Source: Eustoma russellianum
Lineage: Eukaryota > Streptophyta > Magnoliopsida > Gentianales > Gentianaceae
NCBI GenBank assembly: GCA_036186865.1
Contig: AP025066.1
Coordinates: forward strand, 17,835,697-17,899,696
Reading direction: 5' to 3'
Length of the DNA: 64,000 nt
Shown: in pieces, positions 21,948 to 32,168 of the stretch
Numbering within the stretch: position 1 is the stretch's first letter
Layout: each line of letters starts with the position of its first letter
Position numbers and translations under genes: made by a program
Notes under the pieces: model-generated
The model's input: the letters and a program-made list of their open reading frames with translations, nothing else
The model's database searches: none
What the model was told of the DNA's origin: nothing

Positions 21948-22924
21948 GTCAGGAATAAACTAAAAAATTGGATTGGATGAGAGAGATGATAATCTGAATT
22001 TTCTAAATTCTAAGATGACCGAACTTTTTTTGAGTGAGACCGAACATCCGATGATGAGCTCTGAGTGCGGTCTCTGAGTTCGGTCCGATTCTAAAGTTTT
22101 TGTCTAGCTACCGAACGCACTGCCGACAGTTCAATGGAGCTCTTTACTAAATGTTCAGGTAATAATTTAGCGACTAGTTTTGAGTTACAACTTCGGTTAA
22201 AATAACCGAACATTTGGTCGACTCAGACAATAGAAAATTTAAGCTGTCTTTTGATGAAATGATGTAACATTTGCAAGTTGGGGTACCTCCTTTCAATCTT
22301 GAACATTCATAAAATAACTTTGTAAGTTAAATTATGCAGAGAGGTGCCAAATTAATTTCTTTCTTGTGAATTAAAATTTATAAATACAAGGATGAAAAGT
22401 ATTTAAAAATATTTTTTGATATAATTTTCAATATACTTTTGATATACTTTTCAATATATTTCTGATATAATTTTAACATGCTTTGAAATGATCTTTTAAA
22501 TCCTTTTCAAAGTTTTTTTGTGAAAACCTATAGAATTTCTTTCTTGTCTTTTCACTCTTCATCTGGTGTTAAATACTTCAAATGAACAAGTTCAATGTTC
22601 TTCTAGTAGAGAAAATGAAAAGAAGAAGTCACTATATCTTAGGAGTTGTTTGCCATGTAGTCTACCTTGCTCAATGAAGGCAATTTCACTTTAAGGACAT
22701 TAACCGTTGACATCTCAACTATTTCTCTCTTTTTTTTTACATATTCTTTATGTTTGGGTGTCATACTTTTATATTTCTCTTCTACAATCTTGTGTATTTC
22801 CAATGAAAACTTCAGAATAACTTCTTTGATATTCACTTTAATTTTTTCTTGTACTTCTATTTTGTTTTAGTAGTTTCATCGTTAGTTTATCATCTTATAT
22901 ATCTCCAAACCTAAATTTCCAACA
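21888..22924 (+). repeat. Copia LTR of the element I type (LTR1), probably a 5' LTR
   Basis: TGTTGG...CCAACA block of about 1037 bp related to 42686-43643 along its length. Shared features are the cacataaaa start, repeated gaccgaac/gagttcgg blocks, a tataaatacaagg TATA region (about 22378-22390) and the tgctcaatg-agg segment. No initiator-Met primer site follows. The 15 bases at 22927-22941 are instead complementary (13 of 15) to 22681-22695 inside the LTR. Its flanks do not form a 5-bp duplication, so it is not a simple solo LTR. Confidence 0.75.
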
Positions 22925-22941
22925 ATCTTAAAGCAAAATTG
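22925..22941 (+). other. Candidate self-complementary primer site of LTR1
   Basis: The sequence atcttaaagcaaaattg starts at the LTR end. From its third base it pairs with 22681-22695 with two adjacent mismatches. Compare element I at 58742-58757. Confidence 0.5.
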
Positions 22942-24960
22942 ATTGTGGAGTACCAAAATGAAGGGACTTTTGAAGGAAAATGAAGGAAAAAGGAAGTCAC
23001 CGTTGTGCGTAAATATGATAATCAAGAAGAAGAAGAAGAACAAAAAGAAGAAGAGAGCAAAAATGACAAATCTGTTGTCATTTATCTCCATTTTGAAAAA
23101 TTGTGGAGGTTGAATCTTCATCATAAACATCAAGGAGAAAGGGCACTTTTGCAAACAGATCAATATGATATAACTTCCACTTCTTTTGACCTGTGGGTGT
23201 TGATCTTTCCTTGAAGTAATAAGCACCACGTTTACAACAAATCAGTTCTTTAAAGAATCAAATGAGAATAATAGGTTGAAAGATGCAAGTAGTGATGAAG
23301 GAAATATGAAGGCTAATATGGTGGTTCAACAATTCTTGGCATCACTTGAACCTTAGAGCCATTAGGACTACGTGGATATGAATGAGTTTTGAGATTTTAG
23401 TTGTGAAACACTCATCTCGGAAGTGACAAATTTTATCAATATTGGATGTGGACACAAACAAGACCAATTAACCCAAGAGGAGCAGATGAATATGCGACAG
23501 AGGTAGCATGAACACAATCCATAACAATGAATAACGGGGAAATTCAACAACAATATCCAGTTGGTAAAAGACACCGTCATCTTTCTTTGAGGTAAATTTG
23601 TGGGCAATGCAACAATAGATGGTGGCCATTATGTCTATCAAGTACATTGCAACCAGTAAATATTTATTTCTTGAAATTCAAGAATAAATAGTGGTAAATA
23701 ATTTGTTTTCAAAATGCAAAAAATCTAAAAAGTTAAATAGTTGAATGTGCTCTTAAAGTTAATTTTGTCTATAAGAATGGAGTTGTCATTGTGTTTTAGT
23801 GTTCCTATTATATATAGGAATTTGGTTTCTGAGTCGCTACCAAACAAGGCTATGATTGTCTGGTTTTATACTATGTATGTGATCTTTGGCGTCTTAATAT
23901 GTTTGCGTCTAGTTTTGAATGTGATTGATTTAATTATCATGTCCTATGAAAGATAAGATCAATAGTGGAGTTAATCATCGACATGTTTCTTTTGATTCGC
24001 AAACAGTGATTTTGAATCATGAGAAAGGACAAGGATGTAAGAAAGTTTATCGATATGTATTTCATCATGACGATAAATATGTTATAAAGGTCGTAAGATT
24101 GTTATTTAGTGTAGCATGTAAATGGAACACTAAACTAAATGTGGGGATATGATGAATTATAATTTTTTGAGTGTATGGTATGCTTGAAAGATCAAAATGG
24201 TTGTTTTCTTATGAATCTTGGTTCATAAGAAAGAAAGTTGTTGAAATTTACTCTAAAATGATATAGAGAGTTAAGTCTATGTTCATTGTTGAAAGTCTTT
24301 TGAGTTGAATGGCACCATGGTTTGTTTGTTACTTGATAATTAATTAAAGTTGTATGGTTGGTAATACTCATGTAGTAAAATATATGTTGAATTTGGTTCA
24401 ACGAATGAGGTTTTGTTGTGAATGTAGACTTGAGATTATGGAAAAATGTGAGGGTTTAGTCCTTCATGCTTGTATGAAAACAAAAGTTATTTTTAGCATG
24501 TGAAGTTAAACATCTGAACAACTTGTATATGCGGTATAACTTCTAAATAAGGTTAAAAGGTTGAAGAAGAAAATTAGATCAATACTAAAATGTTTTAGCT
24601 TATTGTTTTAATTGGTCGAAGGTTTTGTTGTTTGAGCTTATGTGTATGATAGATTTTCTTGATGTATATGAAATTAAATTTAATTTTGGTTGTTTATAAA
24701 AATAACTCCATAATAAAGATGCTTATGATGAATGTTGATTATATTTTTTTGAGGAGTTCGTTCATGGAAACATTTTGTTGTATTTGAGTTTGATGATTTT
24801 GTTGTTTAAAACAAAGTTTAATGTTTTCATGTTTGTTGTAGTTAATTTTTTGTAGCAATTGAGGTGGTTTGTTAAGTGATTCGTTAACAGGAATCATCGA
24901 AAGATAATGATTTAAGAAGGTCCTAGACTTGAAGAATGATATGACGATGTGAATTATTCG
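22942..24960. other. AT-rich degenerate DNA following LTR1
   Basis: No recognisable domain in either strand. A purine-rich gaagaagaa tract lies at 23026-23060. The short open frames (23005-23214, 23741-23956, 23946-24152) show no family signature. The stretch may be a decayed element interior, but nothing proves it. Confidence 0.5.
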
Positions 24961-24964
24961 AGTT

Positions 24965-25131
24965 TCTTTGGTATAAACTATAGACAGTTTGAGGTCTATG
25001 AAAGTGGCCCGGTAAAATTTCTTTTGGGTAAATGATAGACAATGTGAGCTCTATGAGAATGACCTAGTAAAATTTCTTTGGGGGTAAATCATAGACAGTG
25101 TAAGGTCTATAAGAGTAGCCCGATAAGAACT
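24965..25131 (+). repeat. Three-copy tandem repeat, unit about 57 bp
   Basis: Three successive units contain atagacagt-tgaggtctatgaaagtggcccggtaaaatttcttt with small changes, the third incomplete. Function unknown. Confidence 0.8.
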
Positions 25132-26399
25132 AAATGTAAGTTAGTTCTTGCGATATCAAATAACATGAGATTAATCCATTTGATGTGAGCTCTCTAAGAT
25201 AGCAAACCAACCTACTATTTATAGAGATCCTACGAACGAGTTTCAATGTGGTAAAAACAATTCATAAAAGAGTTCTAATTAGCAAATTCAAACTTATCCC
25301 TCCCTATGGTGTTGATGTAAGATGATGCTTCCTGTATGTTTTTGAGGGAGACATTTTAATAATCTCTTAATGACATTCATATAGTTCAAAATAACTCATT
25401 ATAATGCTTATGAAAACCTGGGACTGAGTCGATGACCGAATTCGCACCAAACCAAGACTTGTTTGAAGTGGACAATGATTTTGTTGAGAAATATGTTTGG
25501 ATAATTTTCAAAGTCATGATTTTAAGTGGTTAACACTTAAAAACGTCATACATGGTGTTATATGTGATTAAAAGTTGAAAAAGTTGACATCAGTCTCTCA
25601 GGTTGTTGCACATCGATCGATGTCTAGGGTTTTTAGAAATAATTTTCTAAAATGTGATAAAATGGTTGTTTTCATTTATACATGATTTATACATGTTCAT
25701 TATGTGCTTATTGTGTTTTTGGTGATTATAATTGTCTTGTGACTAACATGCCTTGGAAGTTTCTACAACTTACCAAAAAAGGGCAAAATTGGTATTTTGA
25801 GTTTTGTAGGAACATGATATGGTGAAAATATTTCAAGGGTGCATTCTTATACTATTTATCATGACTAAGTTGGTATCATGATTATTTCTGACCATCGGGA
25901 TCATTTCTGGAGTTTTTTCACACCAGGGGTATTTTGGTCATTTTACCCCCGAGGGTATTTTTGGTATTTTCACTCAAGGAATCTCTTGAGCATATTATTA
26001 TCTTCATTCTGGAGCTGTGTTATTATTATTTTGAAGATAATATGGTGATCTTATATCTTTTTCTCTCAACCGATGATATTATTGACTATAGCTGGATATG
26101 TGATGATTTGAGATGTCACATTCTAATTTTTCTCGAAGACCCTCTTATATATGTTATAAGAGAACATTTATCATCATTATTCAGAGATATTAAAGGTGTC
26201 AAAGGTGTGGAAATGATCTCAACATATAAGAATAAATATTGGAGAATTTCGGTGTTACACGTTGACATAATCTTGTCAAGTGTTATCTATTTATTTCTTC
26301 TTCAAAAATCTGAGTTGCTACACTTATTTATATGTGGAAAAACGTGAATATGCTGGTGGATATGATGTGGAGTTCATTTTATGAGTTGGAGACAAGTGG
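25132..26399. other. Region upstream of element E; LTR start not resolved
   Basis: Contains one catcgatcgatg dyad (25609-25620) and pyrimidine-rich stretches. The E LTR probably begins somewhere between about 25.49 and 26.4 kb; TGTTTGGATAA at about 25490 is one candidate. I see no gene. Confidence 0.4.
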
Positions 26400-28024
26400 A
26401 CCAACCAAAAAGGAGCTAGTTGGCAAAATTGCCAACTTGGAATTTACTAAAAATAGCCAACGGCTATATTGTTTTATTTGTGAAATTTCAGCAGATTTTT
26501 GAAGTCAAAAGAAGACTTCACATGTCCTATTATGATGCTTGAAGTTGGGGATAATTTGGTGATATTATCCTTTCTTATTTTATTAAGAAAAAAAATCAAA
26601 ATATATGTCTTGAAAAATCAAAGTAGCCAACGGCTACTTACTAAAGTTGGAGATGAATTTTTGATTTGAAAAAGTAAAAGCTCACATGGCTATTCTCAAG
26701 CAAGGAGTTGAGGTTATTTTGGTGCATTATCTTCTTCTTATTATCTACATTTTGCAAAGGATAAATGAGACTATCCTAGGTGAAAAAAATCGGCCAACAT
26801 GACATTGCCAAGGTGGACCAATCATTGTGTTTTATTTTGCCAAGTGTACAAAGCCAACCAATGATGAGAAGACATTTGGAGTTGATGATGAAGATGATGA
26901 CACATTGGCATTCTTATCTTCAAGGCTCAAATCACACTATAAATAGAGGCAATGGTGAAGAAGATGAAACACACTTGAAGCTCACAAGCATTCTATAGCT
27001 TTCATATTCATCTTCTTGTTCTTGTTGTTGTATTTTGTTGTAGCAAAGGTGTTCTTGATATTTTTGTTGTGCTACAAGCCTCTTGAGCTTCATTTGTAAG
27101 ATTGATTAGCCATCTTTATAAGGCTACATCAATAGGTATTAGAGGAGTTGCAACTAAGTGTTGCTTAGAAGGTGATTATCCAAGTCTTGAGTAGGGTTGG
27201 TGTATAACCCAAGGATCAAGCTTGACTCTTGTTGTAAGGTGCTCATTTCATAGTGAAATCCAAGGAAAGGTGTTCCTTGGGACTGGAGTAGGTCACATTG
27301 ACCGAACCAGGATAAATCCTCGGTGTTCTTCTCTTGTTTCTTTATTTCTGTTTTCTGCCCGTTTTTGACTGCAGTTTTCACCCAAATTCACACAATTTGA
27401 AAAAATAGCTAAACATTTTCAAAATTCGTGATTTTTGGTGGAGTTATACTTCAGACTGTTAGCTTTCATTTGCAACAAGAATCACTTGATTTGAGCAAGG
27501 GAAAGTTAGTCTTTCAGTCTTTGAAAGATAACTGCTACAATCTGGCTGCAATCTGACCAGTTTTGAGAAAACTTAAATTCTGTATTTTTCAAGAATTGTT
27601 TAAGGTCAGGGCCTTTTGGAAACTTCATCTACACATCCTAAGGAGTGTTTTGATATAAAGATCAACCTTTTTGGTTGAGTATTCAAAGAGAAACACTGTT
27701 TGCAAAATCAGCAACATTTTGTCCAATTCTGTCCAGATTGACCATCTGAATCTTTTTATTTGTTTGAAGGGACAAACGATCTTATTTTTGTCTGATTTTT
27801 GGACAGAGTCTTGTTAACTCATTGAAGTTCAATTCTGAAAAGTTTCATAATTTTTAGAGTTGTGTACAATTATTTGTGAAGTTTTTGAAAAACGGGTTCT
27901 GAATCTAAGGTGGTCTCAGATTCTGTTTTCAAAGGGGATTTTAACAAAGGGTTGTAGTGTAATTTCCGCTAACCACTATTCACCCCCCCTCTAGTGGTGT
28001 TTATTGCAGGTGCACGATCCAACA
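26400..28024 (+). repeat. 5' LTR of Sirevirus-like element E (left border uncertain)
   Basis: The right end is firm: GATCCAACA at 28024, followed by the primer site. A TATA box (cactataaatagagg) lies at about 26934-26948, leaving an R-U5 of about 1.05 kb, long as in Sireviruses. No second copy of this LTR is in the window, so the left border is unknown. Confidence 0.7.
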
Positions 28025-28026
28025 TT

Positions 28027-28039
28027 TGGTATCAGAGCC
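28027..28039 (+). other. Initiator-Met tRNA primer binding site of element E
   Basis: TGGTATCAGAGCC two bases after the LTR end. Confidence 0.93.
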
Positions 28040-28147
28040 AGACCAACACCACTCAAAAGAAGCAAGATTCAACACCGTACGTACAATACAAGGCCAAGAA
28101 ACAATAATTCTTTATATACTGCTTGTCTCAAATCCAAGGTACATACT

Positions 28148-28550
28148 ATGGCTATTGTTTCTCACAAAGGTGAGTTGGAAGGTATGTCTACACAACGCCC
28201 TCCTCTTTTTGATGGCAATAATTTTGTTCATTGGAAACTAAGAATGAGGCTATTCTTAATGGCTATAGACATCGATTTATGGTCTATAGTTGAAGATGGG
28301 CCGTACATTCCAACGAAAGTTATACAAGTTAGTGGAGTAACTCAAGAGGTTGAAAAATATAAAAGTGAATGGTCATCGGATGATAAAAAGAAAATGTCCA
28401 TGAATGCTAAAGCTATGCAATTACTTTTAAATGGACTTACAACTTCTGAAGCAGGATATGTGTCAAATTGCACAAGCGCACACGACATGTGGAAATCACT
28501 TGTATTAAAGCATGAAGGTACTAGTGGTGTTAAAGAGTCAAAAATAAACA
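28148..28550 (+). pseudogene. Element E gag, N-terminal part, interrupted by element G
   Basis: ATG at 28148 begins MAIVSHKGELEGM; the block PPLFDGNNFVHWKLRMRLFLMA is the N-terminal part of a Sirevirus-like gag. After about 134 codons the frame runs into the LTR of element G at 28551. The gag frame resumes at 38435 in register, because removal of G plus one 5-bp target duplication leaves the frame unchanged. The upstream part of the longer open frame (28004-28147) is LTR and primer site, not protein. Confidence 0.9.
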
Positions 28551-29959
28551 TGTAAGGTCCGGAATACACTCTAGAGGGGGGGTGAATAGAGTGTATGGCT
28601 CTTTTGCGGAATTTTCTTGTTTTTCTCAACTCAAAAAGATATTCAAAATCAGAGCAAGAATTGGAGATGAGAGACAATGAAAGAGTACACCGGATATAGA
28701 GTGGTTCGAATCGTAAATGATTCTACTCCACTACCACTTTGTTTCCAAAGTGGATTTTCAACAACTACTCTTCTTATTATGAACAATAAGAACAACCACA
28801 GCAACACTTACACTAACACTTTAGTGTAAGCAACAACAACAGCAACTTCTTGCACAACACACTTGTGCAATTACAACAACTACAGCTCGTAGCAAGAACA
28901 ATTTCTTGCTTCCTCACAACTTCAACAAAAGTTCTCTCAAGAACTTCTCACAGTGGGTTGAAGAGATATAGTAAGGTTCACACTTTCTCACAAGTCTAAG
29001 CACAAGCTAGAGATCAAATAATTATAGTTCCTCTTGTGCTTGACTCTCTTTCTCTCAATATACAACAATGAAGATCAAAGAAAGCTAGACAAGCTTTGAA
29101 CAAATTTACAAGTATGAGAGAAAAGTACAACAATGTAAAATGAAGCTAGATGATGTTGAAAGTGTGTAATTGCTTCATCCAAGCCTTCTACATTTATAGA
29201 AGAAGTTCACCACGTTTTTGAGGCCTTCCACCAAGTCTTCATCTTCAAAAATGTCAAAATAGTGCCCAAATAGTCTTTAGCCACCCTATGGAGTGATTTG
29301 ATCTTGGATAGCCACCCTAGAGAATCTTAGACATGTTTAAAATAGTCAAGGAAGCATGTAGTATGTTAGGTTAAAGTCCACAAGAATTTTGAGCAAGATT
29401 GGAGAGAGAAAATATCATAGATCTCCCTTGGATTTTGTTCCAACGTTTGAAAATTTTTGAACTCTGGAGACGTCGATCGATCTACGTGCCAGAGCTGAGA
29501 GATCGACGTCTCTCAGAATGACGTCGATCGATCGACGTCTGCCTGGCTGAGAGATCGACGTCTCTCAGAATGACGTCGATCGATCGACGTCTTTAGGCTG
29601 AGAGATCGACGTCTCTCAGATGTACGTCGATCGATCGACGTACTCTTAGCTGAGAGATCGACGTCTCTCAGATGTATGTCGATCGATCGACATACCTTAA
29701 GCTGAGAGATCGACGTCTCTCAGTTATACGTCGATCGATCCACGTCTCTTGGCTGAGAGTATGACGTGGATCTGAAAGCTCAAACGTTTACCAAGCTTCA
29801 CACGAAACGAACCATGTGCCTCCTGAGGGCCTGATATATACTTCAACCGATCCATGAGAAATTTACGTCTCGCACATGTTTTTCTCAATTTGCTTCAATC
29901 TTAAGGTGTGAAAAAAAAACATCTTTTTTTATATCATCAAAACATTTTATAATCTAACA
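28551..29959 (-). repeat. 3' LTR of element G
   Basis: Plus-strand ends TGTAAGGTCC and AATCTAACA. The only difference from the other LTR noticed is t at 28871 versus c at 37341. Carries the palindrome array at 29468-29763. Confidence 0.97.
29468..29763. repeat. Palindrome array in U3 of element G (3' LTR copy)
   Basis: Six dyads with the core tcgatcgatcga alternate with five inverted repeats of the type ctgagaga...tctctcag, at a period of about 51-53 bp. Identical to 37938-38233. Confidence 0.92.
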
Positions 29960-30420
29960 ATCTCCCCCTTTTTGATGATTTCAAAACCAAGATTCTAAAA
30001 GATGTTTTTGCTTCATTTTAACTATTTGAATGTTTTAAACTTGAAACATATCAATCTCCCCCTAAGTATATGCAATCTATACCTTCCACAATAATCAATG
30101 TGAACCAGATTCTGCAAATCCAATCATCCTTAAAGTTGCTCCCCCTCAACCAGATAACTTTTCATGCTCATTTTCATTTCACCAACAATTGTCAAAGATT
30201 CCAATTTTCAAGCTTACCTCATTTTGTCAAAGAAAAGCAACATGCCAATAAATCAATAGACCATGCCAATAAACCATGCCAATAGACCATGCCAATAAAC
30301 CATGCCAACCATTTAAGCAACATGCCAATAAAGCAACAAATAAGTCAAATAAGCCACTTAATCAACCAATGAGCCACTAAGCCACTTAAGCAAACAACAA
30401 CCATTTTCTCCCCCTTTTTG
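29960..30420 (-). other. Multiple polypurine tracts upstream of the G 3' LTR
   Basis: On the plus strand CTCCCCCT occurs at about 29962, 30055, 30140 and 30408, the first and last extended by TTTTTGA. The minus-strand AGGGGGAG at 29960-29970 adjoins the LTR and is the functional position. Repeated polypurine tracts near the 3' LTR are a described Sirevirus signature. Between them, 30239-30320 has a short tandem repeat of accatgccaataa. Confidence 0.8.
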
Positions 30421-30529
30421 AAAGCATCAAAAAAATAAGCAACAATACTTCATTAAATTCAAAGACACATTCAAGTTTTTACAACCAAAACGCTAAGCTA
30501 GAACTAGAAGCAAGCTAAAATACATCACT

Positions 30530-31795
30530 CTAGTCTTCATCCGAAGAAAACGTGATTCCAGGAATACACGCTTTCATTTTTGCCTTGAACTTGGCAAATC
30601 TTGATTCATGCATAGATACTTTGCCTTTTAGCTCGCCAACCTCCTGTTGGAGACTGATAACTTGAGCTTGAAGCTCCGGGACATTTGAGCTCAGGTGACT
30701 TGGTTCTGCATGAGTCTCTGGTTCAGGAATAGGTGCCTCATGCGGAAAGTCTTCCTCTTCTTCCCTTGCCTCTTCCTCCTGTTCTCTTCTCATTGCTTCT
30801 TTTCTAGATTTTAGTATTTGTTGAATATTGACTTTATCGTAGAAGTCTTTGTGCGTAATACTGTCAATATCTGTGTCATCAACCTGAATACCCGACTTCA
30901 CAAGCATCCGATAAATAAGGTTACTATAGGGTAAGGCCTTGTTTTGTTTGGTTGCTGCTTCGACAACATTTGTCATGAAAAGCTCCCCAAAGTTAACCTT
31001 CTCCTGGTTAGCTATTCGGTATGCTATGTAGAAGTCAAGGTTACTTGGCAGTTTTGCAGATTTACCATTGATACAGAATGTAACAATGGCCAGAAGAGTG
31101 CGGTAGACTAAAGGCATATCATTTGTGTTTTTACTAGGATGGAAGCCTAGAAAAGTCTTAACTTCATCTTCAGATACTTTCCATTTGGCTGCATCCCATT
31201 TCCACGCATCAAACTCAAAATACCCTTCGTTGGGTACACCAATCAGGTCACAAATTTTTTCAACTTTCCATTTGATATGGTGTCCATCAATAACAGAGTG
31301 TAGAGCTAAGGGAAGGTTATTTATGTATTCAATCCACAAATTTGCATAAAATAGTCGAGTATACCTAGTGGACATTTTTGACATCTCATGCTCATTCCAT
31401 ATACTCCTCCACTCTTGAACATCTAACCACTCAATGATTGGGCTCAGTTCGTTATTGCTTAGAATATCATTTATTCTAAGCAACTTGAGTGGGATGGTTG
31501 CTCTTTCATCATCGTCCCATTTATCATATAAAATTTGTGAATGTCTAGTTATATACCTTATTTGCCCCGGGGGCAAAGGTTCCGTCAAGGCATCCTTGGC
31601 ATCTTTGGCTTTGATCCAAGGAAAGTTGGAGAGAGTTAGCCCACTTCTAATCCCGGCAAGGACACGCCCTTGACTCATGTCCATAGATTGCTTCATCCTA
31701 GGTTGAGAAGATTGTCCTTGAGAGGAGCTTGATCCTTCTCCTCCACCTCTAGAAGATCTTGGCCTCTTGGTTGTGTTTTTACTCCTTGAAGACAT
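30530..31795 (-). CDS. Accessory ORF of element G (putative plant transposon protein domain), env-like position
   Basis: An intact 421-codon ORF in the sense of gag-pol, between pol and the 3' LTR, where SIRE1-type elements carry an env-like gene. The ATG at 31795 (MSSRSKNTTKRPR) is preferred; the open frame runs upstream to 31852 without an ATG. The N-terminus is Ser/Gly-rich and basic (RPRSSRGGG), possibly a nuclear signal. The middle (about residues 110-310: RLFYANLWIEY, VEKICDLIGVPNEG, VTFCINGKSAKLPSNLDFYIAYRI) resembles the domain annotated in plants as putative plant transposon protein. It then has a Glu-rich segment and a C-terminal coiled coil (about 370-410). I see no signal peptide or membrane span, so it is unlikely to be an envelope protein. 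Palindromes and a TATA box lie upstream (31990-32130). Function unknown. Confidence 0.8.
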   Translation of the reverse strand: MSSRSKNTTKRPRSSRGGGEGSSSSQGQSSQPRMKQSMDMSQGRVLAGIRSGLTLSNFPWIKAKDAKDALTEPLPPGQIRYITRHSQILYDKWDDDERATIPLKLLRINDILSNNELSPIIEWLDVQEWRSIWNEHEMSKMSTRYTRLFYANLWIEYINNLPLALHSVIDGHHIKWKVEKICDLIGVPNEGYFEFDAWKWDAAKWKVSEDEVKTFLGFHPSKNTNDMPLVYRTLLAIVTFCINGKSAKLPSNLDFYIAYRIANQEKVNFGELFMTNVVEAATKQNKALPYSNLIYRMLVKSGIQVDDTDIDSITHKDFYDKVNIQQILKSRKEAMRREQEEEAREEEEDFPHEAPIPEPETHAEPSHLSSNVPELQAQVISLQQEVGELKGKVSMHESRFAKFKAKMKACIPGITFSSDED

Positions 31796-32007
31796 TTTAA
31801 AGATTTTAGGGCTTGAAAGATGAGAAATCTTGGATGAGATGGATGAATTCAAGAGATGAACTCAAGAATCAAGAGCAGAGATGAGTTAACTCTTGATTTG
31901 GAGATGAAATTTGAGAGAGAAGTGGTTTTGGAAAGAGGGCCGCCTGATTTGGTAGGGTTTCTGCCGAAGTTTTTGAGTGAAAAATGAGGAAGGGTCGCGT
32001 TTTGCAG

Positions 32008-32018
32008 AGATTTTATAG
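32008..32018 (-). promoter_or_regulatory. Candidate internal promoter (TATA box) for the G accessory ORF
   Basis: On the minus strand CTATAAAATC lies about 215 bases upstream of the ATG at 31795. It is followed by CT-rich sequence like a plant 5'-UTR and preceded by the palindrome cluster 32027-32130, the same order as in the G LTR. Inferred from sequence only. Confidence 0.5.
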
Positions 32019-32026
32019 TTGCAGAA

Positions 32027-32130
32027 TTCGACGACGTCGATCGATCGACGTCTGAGTTCGACGTACGTCGATCGATCGATGTCAGAGATCGACGTACGTC
32101 GATCTCTTGTTTTGATACGTCGATCGTTCG
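32027..32130. repeat. Palindrome cluster upstream of the G accessory ORF
   Basis: Contains gacgtcgatcgatcgacgtc (a perfect 20-base dyad), gtacgtcgatcgatcgatgtc, gatcgacgtacgtcgatc (perfect) and a fourth weaker unit (acgtcgatcgttcgacgt). The core is that of the LTR palindromes. Confidence 0.9.
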
Positions 32131-32168
32131 ACGTGTCCCTGATTTTGAAATTTTCAGTTTTCATCTCT

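Noticed and set aside
28342..28677. 111-codon minus-strand ORF (also near 36884-37147)
   Set aside because: It spans the E gag/G LTR border on the wrong strand for E, and the repeat copy is the other LTR of G.
29468..29763. CRISPR-like regular repeats
   Set aside because: The regular 51-53-base period comes from alternating palindromes within a plant retrotransposon LTR, present twice because the LTR is. Spacers are not unique and no cas genes exist.
30530..31795. Envelope protein
   Set aside because: Position fits, but no signal peptide, no membrane segment and no fusion-like region; the mid-domain resembles a plant transposon-associated domain.
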